Source: Svornostia sp051306365
GTDB taxonomy: Bacteria > Actinomycetota > Thermoleophilia > Solirubrobacterales > Solirubrobacteraceae
Direction of reading: 5' to 3'
Length of the DNA stretch: 25,981 bases
Assembly (NCBI GenBank): GCA_051306365.1
Contig: JBPPNC010000019.1
Location: 1-25,981 of the forward strand
Shown in pieces: positions 14,037 through 21,557 of the stretch. The notes under the pieces were generated by a model. That model was not told the DNA's origin. It did no database searches and saw only the letters and a program-made list of their open reading frames with translations. The translations under genes and the position numbers were made by a program. The first letter of the stretch is position 1. Each line of letters begins with the position of its first letter.

Positions 14037-15025
14037 GCCCGCTCCTCGCCCTCGTGCTCGCCGCAGCCGTGACCGTCGCGGCCGGGTGCGGGTCGGCCAC
14101 CGTGTCGGAACTGCCCGGCGCGGCCGAGCCACCGCGGTCCCCCGCCGCGACACAACCCGCCGCCGGCGTGACGTTCCCGGTCGGCACCGGCCCGGAAGGC
14201 ATCGTCATCTTCGACGGGACCGCCGCCGTCGCGCTGCGCGATCCGGCCGCGCTGGCGGTCGTCGACCTCGACGCCCGGCGCGTGACCCGGCGTATCGCGC
14301 TGCCCGGGGCGCCGCGCCACCTCGGCGTGTCGTCCGACGGCGCCGCGCTGGTGCCCGCCGAGACCGCTGATCGCTTCCTTGCCGTGGCGCTGGCCTCCGG
14401 CCGGGTGACCGAGCGTGCGGCGACCGGCGCGTATCCCCACGCCGTGGCCCAGGTTGCCGGCGGGGTCGCCATCGGCGACGAGCGCGGTGACTCGGTCACC
14501 CTCGTGCGCGACGACGGCACCACCCGCCGTGTCCGCGTGAACTCGCAGCCGGGCGGGCTCGCGGCGCTGCGCGGCGGGCGGCTGCTCGCGGTCGTCTCGG
14601 TCCGCGAGCGGGCGGTCGAGATCCTCGACGGCCGGACGCTGGAGCGGCTGTCGCGCGTGACAGCGGGGGTCGGCCCGACGCACGTCGCGTGTCGGCAGAC
14701 CGGCCCGTGCTACGTGCTCGATACGCAGGGCGACGGCCTGCTGGTGCTGGTCGTCAGCGCCGACGGCCGCACGGCGCGCATCTCCCGCCGGGTGTTCGTG
14801 CCAGGCGGCCCGTACGGCATCGCGGTCGACGAGCAGCGCGGACGGCTGTGGGTCACCGCGCCGGGCCGCAACGCGCTGTCGGAGCTGCCCGCTCACGGCC
14901 GCCCGCGCGTCATCCGGACGCTGCCGACGGTGGGCCAGCCCGACTCGGTCGCCGTCGACGCGCGCACGGGCGCCATCGTCGTCACGGGCCGGGCCGCCGG
15001 GCTGCTGCAGGTCGTCCGGCCGTGA
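14030..15025 (+). CDS. YncE-like beta-propeller lipoprotein
   Basis: A 331-residue exported protein. The N-terminus MSRPLLALVLAAAVTVAAGC is a lipoprotein signal peptide with the lipid-modified Cys20 (-3 residue is Ala, a slightly weak lipobox). The mature part repeats blade-like units: ALAVVDLDARRVTRRIALPG, RFLAVALASGRVTERAATGA, GPTHVACRQTGPCYVLDTQG, PYGIAVDEQRGRLWVTAPGR and PDSVAVDARTGAIVVTGRAA. This is the YVTN/NHL-type surface-layer propeller pattern. It probably sits outside the membrane as a binding or scaffold protein; the ligand is unknown. The start is GTG 14030, because the GTG at 14009 would put charged residues before the signal peptide. Its last 44 bp overlap the convergent four-TM gene. 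Confidence 0.8.
   Translation: MSRPLLALVLAAAVTVAAGCGSATVSELPGAAEPPRSPAATQPAAGVTFPVGTGPEGIVIFDGTAAVALRDPAALAVVDLDARRVTRRIALPGAPRHLGVSSDGAALVPAETADRFLAVALASGRVTERAATGAYPHAVAQVAGGVAIGDERGDSVTLVRDDGTTRRVRVNSQPGGLAALRGGRLLAVVSVRERAVEILDGRTLERLSRVTAGVGPTHVACRQTGPCYVLDTQGDGLLVLVVSADGRTARISRRVFVPGGPYGIAVDEQRGRLWVTAPGRNALSELPAHGRPRVIRTLPTVGQPDSVAVDARTGAIVVTGRAAGLLQVVRP
14042..14047 (-). promoter_or_regulatory. Shine-Dalgarno GAGGAG deciding the start at 14036
   Basis: GAGGAG on the minus strand, 5 nt before the GTG at 14036. It supports this start over upstream GTG codons and shows that this membrane protein, unlike many neighbours, has a leader. Confidence 0.5.
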
Positions 15026-15419
15026 GCCGGCGGACTGCGTACACCACGGCCGACAGCACGAACAGCGCGGCGGTGAACCACAGCCAGCGCGCGAGGTAGT
15101 CCGGCGGCGCCTCCCCGAGGGCGCGCTCGAAGTTCTGCGGCTGGCGGTCGAGGATCCGGGGGAAGTACACGAGCAGCACGACGCCGGAGACCGCCGCCGG
15201 GACCCGGACGTGGTTGAGGACATCCGCGGGCAGCACCCGCCGGGCCGCGCCGTCGGCGGCGCTGTAGGCGGGCAGCAGGACGAGGTCGTGCAGCAACGCG
15301 CCGCCGACGAACCACAGCGCGAGGTTCAGCGGGAACGGCGCGAACTGCGGGTCGAACATGTGGGAGACGGCCCAGGCGGCGACGGCGATCGCGGCCGCAT
15401 GACCGGCGGGCCGGATCAT
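14982..15419 (-). CDS. Four-helix membrane protein
   Basis: A 145-residue integral membrane protein with four hydrophobic helices at about 8-24, 31-52, 71-88 and 110-130. No family is recognised with confidence. Notable polar residues within or beside helices are His20 and His44-Asp45. The start is the ATG at 15419, which overlaps the stop of the cytochrome-b/molybdopterin gene (ATGA); a longer frame upstream is shadow sequence. As the last gene of the glycosyltransferase-to-molybdoenzyme operon it may be a membrane partner of the molybdoenzyme. Its 3' end overlaps the convergent propeller gene by 44 bp. Confidence 0.72.
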   Translation of the reverse strand: MIRPAGHAAAIAVAAWAVSHMFDPQFAPFPLNLALWFVGGALLHDLVLLPAYSAADGAARRVLPADVLNHVRVPAAVSGVVLLVYFPRILDRQPQNFERALGEAPPDYLARWLWFTAALFVLSAVVYAVRRLTAGRPAAARRPGP

Positions 15420-16633
15420 GAGAACCGCAGCCCCCGGACCCACTTCGTGCAGTGTACGCCGGGCAGCGCCGGGATGATGATGCGCGCCGGGTACCCGTGA
15501 TCGAGCGGCAGGTCCTCGCCGTTGACGCGCAGCGCAAGCAGCGAGCGCTCGTCCTGCACCTGGGCGCGCCCGATCGTCGCCTGGCGGAAGGCGCCGCGCG
15601 GCTGCAGCGACGACGCGAGCATCTCGTCGGCGTCCGGCAGTCCGGCGAGCGCGGCGAGGTCGCGCAGCCGCACGCCGCTCCACCGCTGCGTCGTCGACCA
15701 TCCCTCCACGCACGCAATGGGCAGGTCGTAGGTCTGCTGCTCCATCGCGAGTAGCTCCTCACGGCTGAACACCGCGACCCGGTCGCCGGCGAAGAGCTCC
15801 AGCCGCCACGCGGCACCGACCATCGCCGGGGTCACCCGCGCGACGGCCGCGGTCTTGTTCACCGGGAACGACGCACCCCGGCCGCGCGGTGCGAACAGCG
15901 CGAGCTGCCGCGCCGGGCCCCCGATCGCCTGCCCGGCGGTGGTGACGAGCAGCGCGCCGGACGCGGCGGCGACCAGGCCGATCAGCCCGCGGCGGGTGAT
16001 GGACGGGGCGTGCGGATCGGGCGCCCGGAGGTGGTCGTCTCCGGTGGCCTCGCCGACGGCGCCGCGCGTCGCGTAGGCCCGGCGGATCACGGGCGCCTGC
16101 AGGCCCAGGTGCAGCACGAGCGCCGCGAGGAACACCCAGGCGCCCCAGTGGTGCGCGACCACGAAGTTGAAGCGCCAGGGGTAGTAGAGCTGCGCGTTGA
16201 AGATCCCGGTGACGAACAGGAAGATCGCGCCGCCGACCAGCAGCAGGGTCGTCAGGCGCTGCAGCGCGTCGGTGGGCGACGCGACCGGCGGCCACGCGTA
16301 CAGCCGCGGGATGACGGACCACAGCTTGGCCAGCAGCACGGGCACGATGACGATGCCGACCGTGACGTGCAGGCCCTGTGTGAAGGCGTAGAGCCAGCTC
16401 GGCGAGGTGGGCCACGACCACCACCCGACGGCGGGGGCTCCGGGCACGATCTCGTTCGCGCCCAGCGACGGCTGATAGGCCAGGTGCGACAGGAACCCGG
16501 TGGTGGCGACGACGACCAGTCCGGCGAGCAGCACCGTGCCGAGGACGGTCGTCAGCCACCGCCCCCGCAGTGGGCTGCGCCAGAAGCCGGGGCGGCTCGG
16601 TCCGGGCGGGGGCTCATCGGGCAGCAGGTTCAT
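15416..16633 (-). CDS. Cytochrome b561-like / molybdopterin oxidoreductase fusion
   Basis: A 405-residue protein joining two modules. The N-terminal half has four helices (about 28-49, 84-107, 127-148, 158-178) with His50, His89, His161/162 and His175 as possible haem ligands, as in cytochrome b561/DUF4405 proteins. A fifth hydrophobic segment (214-237) is preceded by SITRRGLIG, which resembles a twin-arginine signal embedded in the chain. The C-terminal half (about 255-405) is a sulfite-oxidase/MsrP-type molybdopterin domain, with the probable Mo-ligand Cys308 in IACVEGWSTTQRWSGVRL and the terminal GVHCTKWVRGLRF. Electrons could pass between quinone, haem and Mo within one polypeptide. The substrate is unknown. 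The ATG overlaps the methyltransferase stop by 4 bp. Confidence 0.85.
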   Translation of the reverse strand: MNLLPDEPPPGPSRPGFWRSPLRGRWLTTVLGTVLLAGLVVVATTGFLSHLAYQPSLGANEIVPGAPAVGWWSWPTSPSWLYAFTQGLHVTVGIVIVPVLLAKLWSVIPRLYAWPPVASPTDALQRLTTLLLVGGAIFLFVTGIFNAQLYYPWRFNFVVAHHWGAWVFLAALVLHLGLQAPVIRRAYATRGAVGEATGDDHLRAPDPHAPSITRRGLIGLVAAASGALLVTTAGQAIGGPARQLALFAPRGRGASFPVNKTAAVARVTPAMVGAAWRLELFAGDRVAVFSREELLAMEQQTYDLPIACVEGWSTTQRWSGVRLRDLAALAGLPDADEMLASSLQPRGAFRQATIGRAQVQDERSLLALRVNGEDLPLDHGYPARIIIPALPGVHCTKWVRGLRFS

Positions 16634-17256
16634 CGCAGCTCGGCGAACCAGCGCCCGCCGTCCTCCCAGCGGTCGGAGACCGTCAGCCCGGCGCGACCTG
16701 CGACCTCGTCGAGCACGTCCGCGCCGACCCGCGCCCAGGCGAACCACGCCGAGCGGCGCCCGTCGTCCTCCAGGCGCACCGGGTCGACCCGCAGACCGCC
16801 GCCGTGCGGATCGGTCTCGCACAGGACCCGTCCGCCATCGGCGAGCACCACCCGCAGGCGCGCGAGCAGCGCGACCGGGTCGCCCCCGATACCCAGGTTC
16901 CCGTCCAGCAGCAGCGCGGTCTGCCACCACCCGGCGCGCGGCAGCGGCGCGAAGACGTCGCCGCGCAGCACCGGGCGCGCGCCGCGGCGCTGCGCGAGCC
17001 GCACCGCCACCGGCGAGATGTCGATGCCGAGGACCTCCTCGCCGCGACGGCGCATGGCGCGGACGTGGCGACCCGGTCCGCAGCCGACGTCGAGGACCGG
17101 GCCGCGCGCGCGGTCGAGCACCCGCTCGTCGACGTCACCGGCGGTCTTGACCCACGCGGAGACGAGCAGCGGCCGGGCCGCGCCCGCGGCGTCGCGGGCG
17201 ACGAGGTCGTCGCCGCGGCGCATCGCCTCGGCGTAGAGGGTGTGTGCCGGGACCAT
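16630..17256 (-). CDS. Class I SAM-dependent methyltransferase
   Basis: A 208-residue methyltransferase. Motif I VLDVGCGPGRH is at 54-64, the acidic ribose-binding residue in EEVLGIDISP about 20 residues later, and LLLDGNLGIGG in the post-motif region. The acceptor is unknown. It lacks the spaced cysteines of arsenite methyltransferases, so the arsenosugar label often given to its DUF2064 neighbour is not supported here. The ATG at 17256 shares one base with the preceding stop (TGATG). Longer upstream frames cover the DUF2064 gene in a shadow frame. It is cotranscribed with a glycosyltransferase and the molybdoenzyme. Confidence 0.85.
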   Translation of the reverse strand: MVPAHTLYAEAMRRGDDLVARDAAGAARPLLVSAWVKTAGDVDERVLDRARGPVLDVGCGPGRHVRAMRRRGEEVLGIDISPVAVRLAQRRGARPVLRGDVFAPLPRAGWWQTALLLDGNLGIGGDPVALLARLRVVLADGGRVLCETDPHGGGLRVDPVRLEDDGRRSAWFAWARVGADVLDEVAGRAGLTVSDRWEDGGRWFAELR

Positions 17257-17897
17257 CACGCCGCCTCCTCGGCCGCCAGCTCGAAGTCGCGCACCGCGAC
17301 CGCGAACCGCCCACCGGGCGCGGCGGCCGCCACGGCGCGCGCGTCGGCGATCGTGTCCACGTCCCGCAGCTCGGGCAGCAGGCGCACGCGTCGGCCCGCC
17401 TCCAGGAGCCGGGCGCGCTGGGCCGCGCCGGTGCGCGGCGTGCTCATCGGTACGCCCGAGAAGACCGTCGCGTCGGGCCAGCGCAGGCCGATCGCCCAGT
17501 ATCCGCCGTCCGGTGCGAGGCCGAGGACCGCGTCGGCACCCGGCGCTCGGAGTGCGGCGAGCCCATCTGCGAGGTCTGAGGGCGTCACCTGCGGCGTGTC
17601 CATCCCGATGAGCAGCGCCGGGCCACCGACGTCGTCGAACGCGGCGGCGAGTCGCTCCCCCAGCCCGTTGCCGCGCTGGGGGATGACCTCGATGCGGTCC
17701 GGCAGCCACGGGCCGGGCTCACCGTCAAGCACGCAGACGCGCCGCGCCGCCGGGGTCGCCGCCACCGCGGCGAGCGTGTCGGAGAGCGCCGCCTCGGCGA
17801 GCGCGGTGGCCTGCGCCGGCGTGCACGGCGGGCACAGGCGCGTCTTGACGCGGCCGGGCACCGGGGCCTTCGCGATGACGATCAGCGCCGCGGTCAC
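17256..17897 (-). CDS. DUF2064 / TIGR04282 family glycosyltransferase-like protein
   Basis: A 213-residue protein of the DUF2064 (TIGR04282) family, which has a nucleotide-diphospho-sugar-transferase/CofC-like fold. The N-terminal signature IVIAKAPVPGRVKTRL (6-21) is the nucleotide-binding loop, with further blocks ERLAAAFDDV, LLIGMDTPQVTP (acidic metal-binding Asp) and APDGGYWAIGLR. Databases name the family arsenosugar biosynthesis glycosyltransferase from a few contexts; no arsenic genes occur here, so that name should not be taken literally. It may activate a sugar or other phosphate with a nucleotide. It overlaps the GT2 gene by 4 bp. Confidence 0.87.
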   Translation of the reverse strand: MTAALIVIAKAPVPGRVKTRLCPPCTPAQATALAEAALSDTLAAVAATPAARRVCVLDGEPGPWLPDRIEVIPQRGNGLGERLAAAFDDVGGPALLIGMDTPQVTPSDLADGLAALRAPGADAVLGLAPDGGYWAIGLRWPDATVFSGVPMSTPRTGAAQRARLLEAGRRVRLLPELRDVDTIADARAVAAAAPGGRFAVAVRDFELAAEEAA

Positions 17898-18538
17898 GCG
17901 AGCACCCGCGCCATGTCACCGGTCGCGCGCAGCGTTCCGCCGACCGTGCCGGTGACCTTCGAGCGGCCGGTCCGCGGCCGGTACGTCACCGGCACCTCCG
18001 CGAGCCGCCAGTGCGCGGCGGCCGCCCGGAGGACCATCTCCAGCGGCCAGCCGAACCGGCGGTCTGTGATGCCGAGCGCGAGGAGGTCGCGGCGGCGGGC
18101 GGCGCGCATCGGGCCGAGGTCGCGCAGAGGCGCGCCGGTGCGCCGCCGCAGCTGCCACGCGAGGATCGCATTCGCGCCGCGGGCGTGCCACGGCCATGCG
18201 CCCGGGCCGTCCGGACGTCGCGCGCCCAGCACGAGATCGGCGGCGTCTGCGAGTACGGGGTCCGCGACCGCTGGCAGTTCACCGGGCAGCAGCGACGCGT
18301 CGCAGTCCATGAAGCACACGACGTCCGCGCCCGCGGCCTGCAGTCCGGCGAAGCACGCCGCGCCGAAGCCGCGGCGCGGCTCGTCCACCACCAACGCGCC
18401 GAGCGTGCGCGCCACGTCTGCGGATCCGTCGTCCGATCCGTTGTCGACGACGATCGGCCGGTAGCCGGCGGGCATCCGGTCGAGGACCCACGGGAGCGCG
18501 GCAGCCTCGTTGAGGACGGGCAGGACGACGTCGGGCAT
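17894..18538 (-). CDS. Family 2 glycosyltransferase
   Basis: A 214-residue GT-A fold glycosyltransferase resembling dolichyl-/polyprenyl-phosphate sugar transferases. The N-terminal strand VVLPVLNEAAALPWVL, DNGSDDGS (32-39) for nucleotide binding, and the DXD metal motif as DCD (78-80) are visible. It ends with EVPVTYRPRTGRSKVTGTVG, the usual acceptor-site segment. It has no C-terminal transmembrane helices, so it is cytosolic or peripheral. The start at ATG 18538 is supported by GGAGGG 7 nt upstream. It is the first gene of the five-gene leftward operon and is divergent from the epimerase, whose product could supply its donor sugar. Confidence 0.9.
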   Translation of the reverse strand: MPDVVLPVLNEAAALPWVLDRMPAGYRPIVVDNGSDDGSADVARTLGALVVDEPRRGFGAACFAGLQAAGADVVCFMDCDASLLPGELPAVADPVLADAADLVLGARRPDGPGAWPWHARGANAILAWQLRRRTGAPLRDLGPMRAARRRDLLALGITDRRFGWPLEMVLRAAAAHWRLAEVPVTYRPRTGRSKVTGTVGGTLRATGDMARVLA

Positions 18539-18545
18539 GGCGCCA

Positions 18546-18551
18546 CCCTCC
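18546..18551 (-). promoter_or_regulatory. Shine-Dalgarno GGAGGG for the GT2 gene
   Basis: GGAGGG on the minus strand, 7 nt before the ATG at 18538. The 101-bp divergent gap it shares with the epimerase also holds TAATCG further upstream as a possible -10, which would leave a short leader. Confidence 0.5.
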
Positions 18552-18627
18552 CCCGCGGCGGCCTCCGAAGCGATTACGGATCGCGAAACACCGCAGGCGA
18601 TCCGCCCCGCCGGGCGCGCCCAGCGCG

Positions 18628-18633
18628 TACCGT
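18628..18633 (+). promoter_or_regulatory. -10-like hexamer TACCGT for the epimerase operon
   Basis: TACCGT ends 6 nt before the ATG at 18640 with no Shine-Dalgarno between. This is the clearest of the leaderless patterns in the window. No convincing -35 box. Confidence 0.4.
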
Positions 18634-18639
18634 CGACGC

Positions 18640-19668
18640 ATGGTGCTCGTGACCGGCGGAGCCGGATTCATCGGCTCGCACATCGTCGAGGCGCTCGTCG
18701 CCGCCGGCGAGGAGGTGCGGGTGCTCGACCTCCGGGCGCCGCTGGTCGACCTGCCCGACGGCGTGGAGGTCGTGTGCGGCGACGTCCGTGACCCCGCGGT
18801 GGTCGCGGCGGCCCTCCGCGGCGTCCACGCGGCGTGTCACCAGGCCGCGATGGTCGGGCTGGGCGTCGACCTCGGCGACATCGCCGACTACGTCTCGCAC
18901 AACGACCTCGGCACCGCGGTGGTCCTGCGCGAGCTGGCGCGGTCTCCGGGGGTCGAGCGGCTGGTGCTCGCGTCGAGCATGGTCGTCTACGGCGAGGGGC
19001 GCTACCGCTGCGCGACGCACGGCATCGTGCGGCCCGGCCCGCGCGCGGAGGCGGACCTCGAAGCCGGCCGCTATGAGCCGCCGTGCCCGACCTGCGGCGC
19101 GGCGCTCGCCGCCGAGGCGGTGCCCGAGGATGCGCCGGTCGATCCTCGCAACGTGTATGCGGCGACGAAGCTGCACCAGGAGCACCTCGCCGCCGCGTTC
19201 TCCCGCGAGACCGGCCGGCCGGTGACGGCACTGCGGTACCACAACGTCTACGGCCCGCGCATGCCGCGCGACACCCCGTACGCCGGGGTCGCGGCGCTGT
19301 TCGCGGCCGAGCTCGCCGCCGGCCGTGCTCCCCGCGTCTTCGAGGACGGCGGGCAGCTGCGGGACTTCGTCCACGTCCGTGACGTGGCGCACGCCAACGC
19401 GGTGGCGATCACCGCTGCCGCGCCGGTCCCGGGCGCCTTCAACGTCTGCTCGGGAACGCCCCGCAGCGTGCTCGACATGGCACGCGCGCTGCACACGGCG
19501 GGCGCCGCCGGAGGGCCAGAGCCCGAGGTCGTCGGCGGCCACCGCCTGGGCGACGTCCGCCACGTCTTCGCCGACCCGCGCCGCGCCTCGGCCGTCCTCG
19601 GCTTCACCGCCCGCGAGGACTTCACCGCCGGGGTCGCCGAACTCTCCGACAGTCTGTGCGCGGCATGA
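18640..19668 (+). CDS. NAD-dependent sugar epimerase/dehydratase with Cys/His insert
   Basis: A 342-residue extended SDR enzyme. The NAD-binding GGAGFIGSH motif is at 6-14 and the catalytic YxxxK at Tyr173-Lys177 (NVYAATKLHQE), with the Ser-rich LASSMVVYGEG at 110-120. Between them is an insert (about 121-165) with Cys124, His127, Cys149 and Cys152 (CATH ... CPTCG), a plausible zinc site not found in classic GalE/RmlB enzymes. RYHNVYGPRMPRDTPYAGVA and the RDFVHVRDVAHA segment are typical of nucleotide-sugar epimerases. It probably reshapes a nucleotide sugar for the divergent GT2/DUF2064 operon. The stop overlaps the response regulator ATG by 4 bp, so enzyme and regulators are translated together. 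Confidence 0.9.
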   Translation: MVLVTGGAGFIGSHIVEALVAAGEEVRVLDLRAPLVDLPDGVEVVCGDVRDPAVVAAALRGVHAACHQAAMVGLGVDLGDIADYVSHNDLGTAVVLRELARSPGVERLVLASSMVVYGEGRYRCATHGIVRPGPRAEADLEAGRYEPPCPTCGAALAAEAVPEDAPVDPRNVYAATKLHQEHLAAAFSRETGRPVTALRYHNVYGPRMPRDTPYAGVAALFAAELAAGRAPRVFEDGGQLRDFVHVRDVAHANAVAITAAAPVPGAFNVCSGTPRSVLDMARALHTAGAAGGPEPEVVGGHRLGDVRHVFADPRRASAVLGFTAREDFTAGVAELSDSLCAA

Positions 19669-20372
19669 GCCTGAACGGCCACACCCGCGGGAACGTGCTC
19701 GTCGTCGACGACGAGCCGACCATCGCCGAGGTCGTGTCCCGGTACCTGCAGCGCGCTGGGTACGACACGCGCGTCGCGGGCGACGGGCGCCAGGCGCTGG
19801 CCGCCGCCGCTGAACGGCGCGCCGACCTCGTCGTCCTCGATCTCATGCTCCCGGGGATCGACGGGCTGGAGGTCATGCGGCGGCTCCGCGACGGGCCGCC
19901 TCCCGCGCCCGCGATCATCCTGCTCACCGCCCGCGGCGAGGAGTCCGACCGCGTCATCGGGTTGCGGCTCGGTGCCGACGACTACGTCGTCAAGCCGTTC
20001 AGCCCGGCCGAACTGGTCGCGCGTGTCGACGCCGTGCTGCGCCGGGCGTCCGTCGTCGACGCGCCGGACGCGCCGCTGCGGTTCGGATCGCTCGAGCTCG
20101 ACATCGCCGGCCACCGCGCGTCGCTCGGCGGTGAGGATCTGGCGCTCACCCAGCGCGAGTTCGACCTGCTCGCGTTCCTCGCCCGGCACCCCGGCCGCGC
20201 ATTCACGCGCGAGGAGCTCATGGATCGCGTGTGGCAGTACGCGTTCTACACGGACACCTCCACCGTCACGGTCCACATCCGCCGCCTGCGGGCCAAACTC
20301 GAAGCCGATCCGGACGCGGCGAAGCTCGTCGAGACCGTATGGGGCGTCGGCTACCGGTTCGCGGCGTCATGA
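19665..20372 (+). CDS. OmpR/PhoB-family response regulator
   Basis: A 235-residue regulator. The receiver domain (about 10-125) has the acidic pair Asp15-Asp16, phospho-acceptor Asp59 in VVLDLMLPG, Thr88 and Lys110 (VVKPF). The C-terminal winged helix (about 140-235) has LTQREFDLLAFLARHPGRAF, TVTVHIRRLRAKLE and the closing VWGVGYRF. The start is the ATG at 19665, overlapping the epimerase stop (ATGA); a GTG three codons earlier is less likely. It probably controls the divergent sugar/molybdoenzyme operon and its own operon through the 18539-18639 gap, which is inference from position. Confidence 0.93.
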   Translation: MSLNGHTRGNVLVVDDEPTIAEVVSRYLQRAGYDTRVAGDGRQALAAAAERRADLVVLDLMLPGIDGLEVMRRLRDGPPPAPAIILLTARGEESDRVIGLRLGADDYVVKPFSPAELVARVDAVLRRASVVDAPDAPLRFGSLELDIAGHRASLGGEDLALTQREFDLLAFLARHPGRAFTREELMDRVWQYAFYTDTSTVTVHIRRLRAKLEADPDAAKLVETVWGVGYRFAAS

Positions 20373-21535
20373 CGCGCGGGCTCGCGATCGCGCTGGGCAC
20401 CGCGCTGCTGCTCGCGGGCCTGGCGTGGGTCGTCTACGACTGGCACGCCGCGTGGGTCACGTTCGCCGCATTCGCCGCGCTCGGCGTCGTGACGGTGGTC
20501 GCCGGGCAGGCGCTCGCCGCCCGGCGCGAGCGGCTCGGCGGCCTGCGGCGCCAGGCGCTCGCAGTCGGCCTGCTCGTCGCGGTGCAGACGGCGATCGTCA
20601 CGGCGTTGTTCATCGAGCTGATGTTCGTCTCGCCGCACGACGCGTTCTTCACCGCGCTCGTCGTGGTCGACGCCGCCGTCCTCGGACTCGTCACCACGTG
20701 GGCGTTCGGCCGCCGCGCGCTGCGCGACATCGACGCGACACGCTCCACGCTGGCCGCCGCGACGGATGGGAGGCGCGACGTGCGCACCGGCGTCGAGGGC
20801 GGCGGCGAACTCGCCGACCTCGCGTCGGATGTCGACGCGATGATCACCCGCCTCGACGGTGAGGAGCGCGCGCGCCGCAGCCTCGTCGCGGCGATCTCGC
20901 ACGACCTGCGGACGCCGATCACGTCGCTGCAGTTGCTGGCCGACGCCATCCAGGACGGCGTCGTGGACGAGACCACCGCGCGGGAGTACGCGGCGCGCAT
21001 GAGCACGCACGTCCGCGCGCTGAGCGCCCTCATCGACGATCTCTTCGAACTCAGCCGCCTGGAGTCCGGTGAGCTGCGCTGGTCCATGCAGCAGGTCGCG
21101 CTGGCCGAGCTCGTGCGCGACACGGTCGAGGCGATGCGTCCCGAGGCCGACGCCGCCGATGTCCGTGTCCGGGCCGTCATCGAGGCCGGCGACCCGTTCG
21201 CCGAGGGCGACCCCGCCCGCCTGCAACGCGTCCTGTTCAACCTCATCCAGAACGCGATCCGCCACACGCCCGCCGACGGGACAGTGACGGTCCGCACGAC
21301 GCTCGTGGGCGACGCGGTCGAGATCGAGGTCGCCGACGACGGTTCCGGGATCCCGGAGGCGCAGCGTGAGCTCGTCTTCGAGCCGTTCCACCGCGCCGAC
21401 CCGTCGCGCGCCGACGGCGGCGCAGGGCTCGGGCTGGCGATCTCCCGTGCGATCGTCGAGGCGCACGGCGGGCGGATCTGGATCGCCGACGCGGACGTCG
21501 GCACTGCCGTGCGCGTGCGACTCACCGCCGCCTAG
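20369..21535 (+). CDS. Membrane sensor histidine kinase
   Basis: A 388-residue kinase. Four hydrophobic helices at about 4-22, 28-50, 62-87 and 92-114 form a membrane sensor with almost no extracytoplasmic domain, suggesting that it senses a membrane or intramembrane signal. A HAMP-like linker (about 115-168) leads to the H box AAISHDLRTPITSLQLL with His178, the N box NLIQNAIRHT (291-300), G1 DDGSGIP (323-329), F box VFEPFHRAD and G2 GAGLGLAIS (351-359). All catalytic boxes are intact. The ATG overlaps the regulator stop by 4 bp, so the pair is cognate. Confidence 0.93.
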   Translation: MTRGLAIALGTALLLAGLAWVVYDWHAAWVTFAAFAALGVVTVVAGQALAARRERLGGLRRQALAVGLLVAVQTAIVTALFIELMFVSPHDAFFTALVVVDAAVLGLVTTWAFGRRALRDIDATRSTLAAATDGRRDVRTGVEGGGELADLASDVDAMITRLDGEERARRSLVAAISHDLRTPITSLQLLADAIQDGVVDETTAREYAARMSTHVRALSALIDDLFELSRLESGELRWSMQQVALAELVRDTVEAMRPEADAADVRVRAVIEAGDPFAEGDPARLQRVLFNLIQNAIRHTPADGTVTVRTTLVGDAVEIEVADDGSGIPEAQRELVFEPFHRADPSRADGGAGLGLAISRAIVEAHGGRIWIADADVGTAVRVRLTAA

Positions 21536-21544
21536 GCGCGCGCC

Positions 21545-21550
21545 TATCCT
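21545..21550 (+). promoter_or_regulatory. -10-like hexamer TATCCT for hrpA
   Basis: TATCCT ends 7 nt before the GTG at 21558. The gene begins 22 bp after the kinase stop, and this hexamer gives it a possible separate, leaderless start. Confidence 0.4.
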
Positions 21551-21557
21551 CGGGGTC

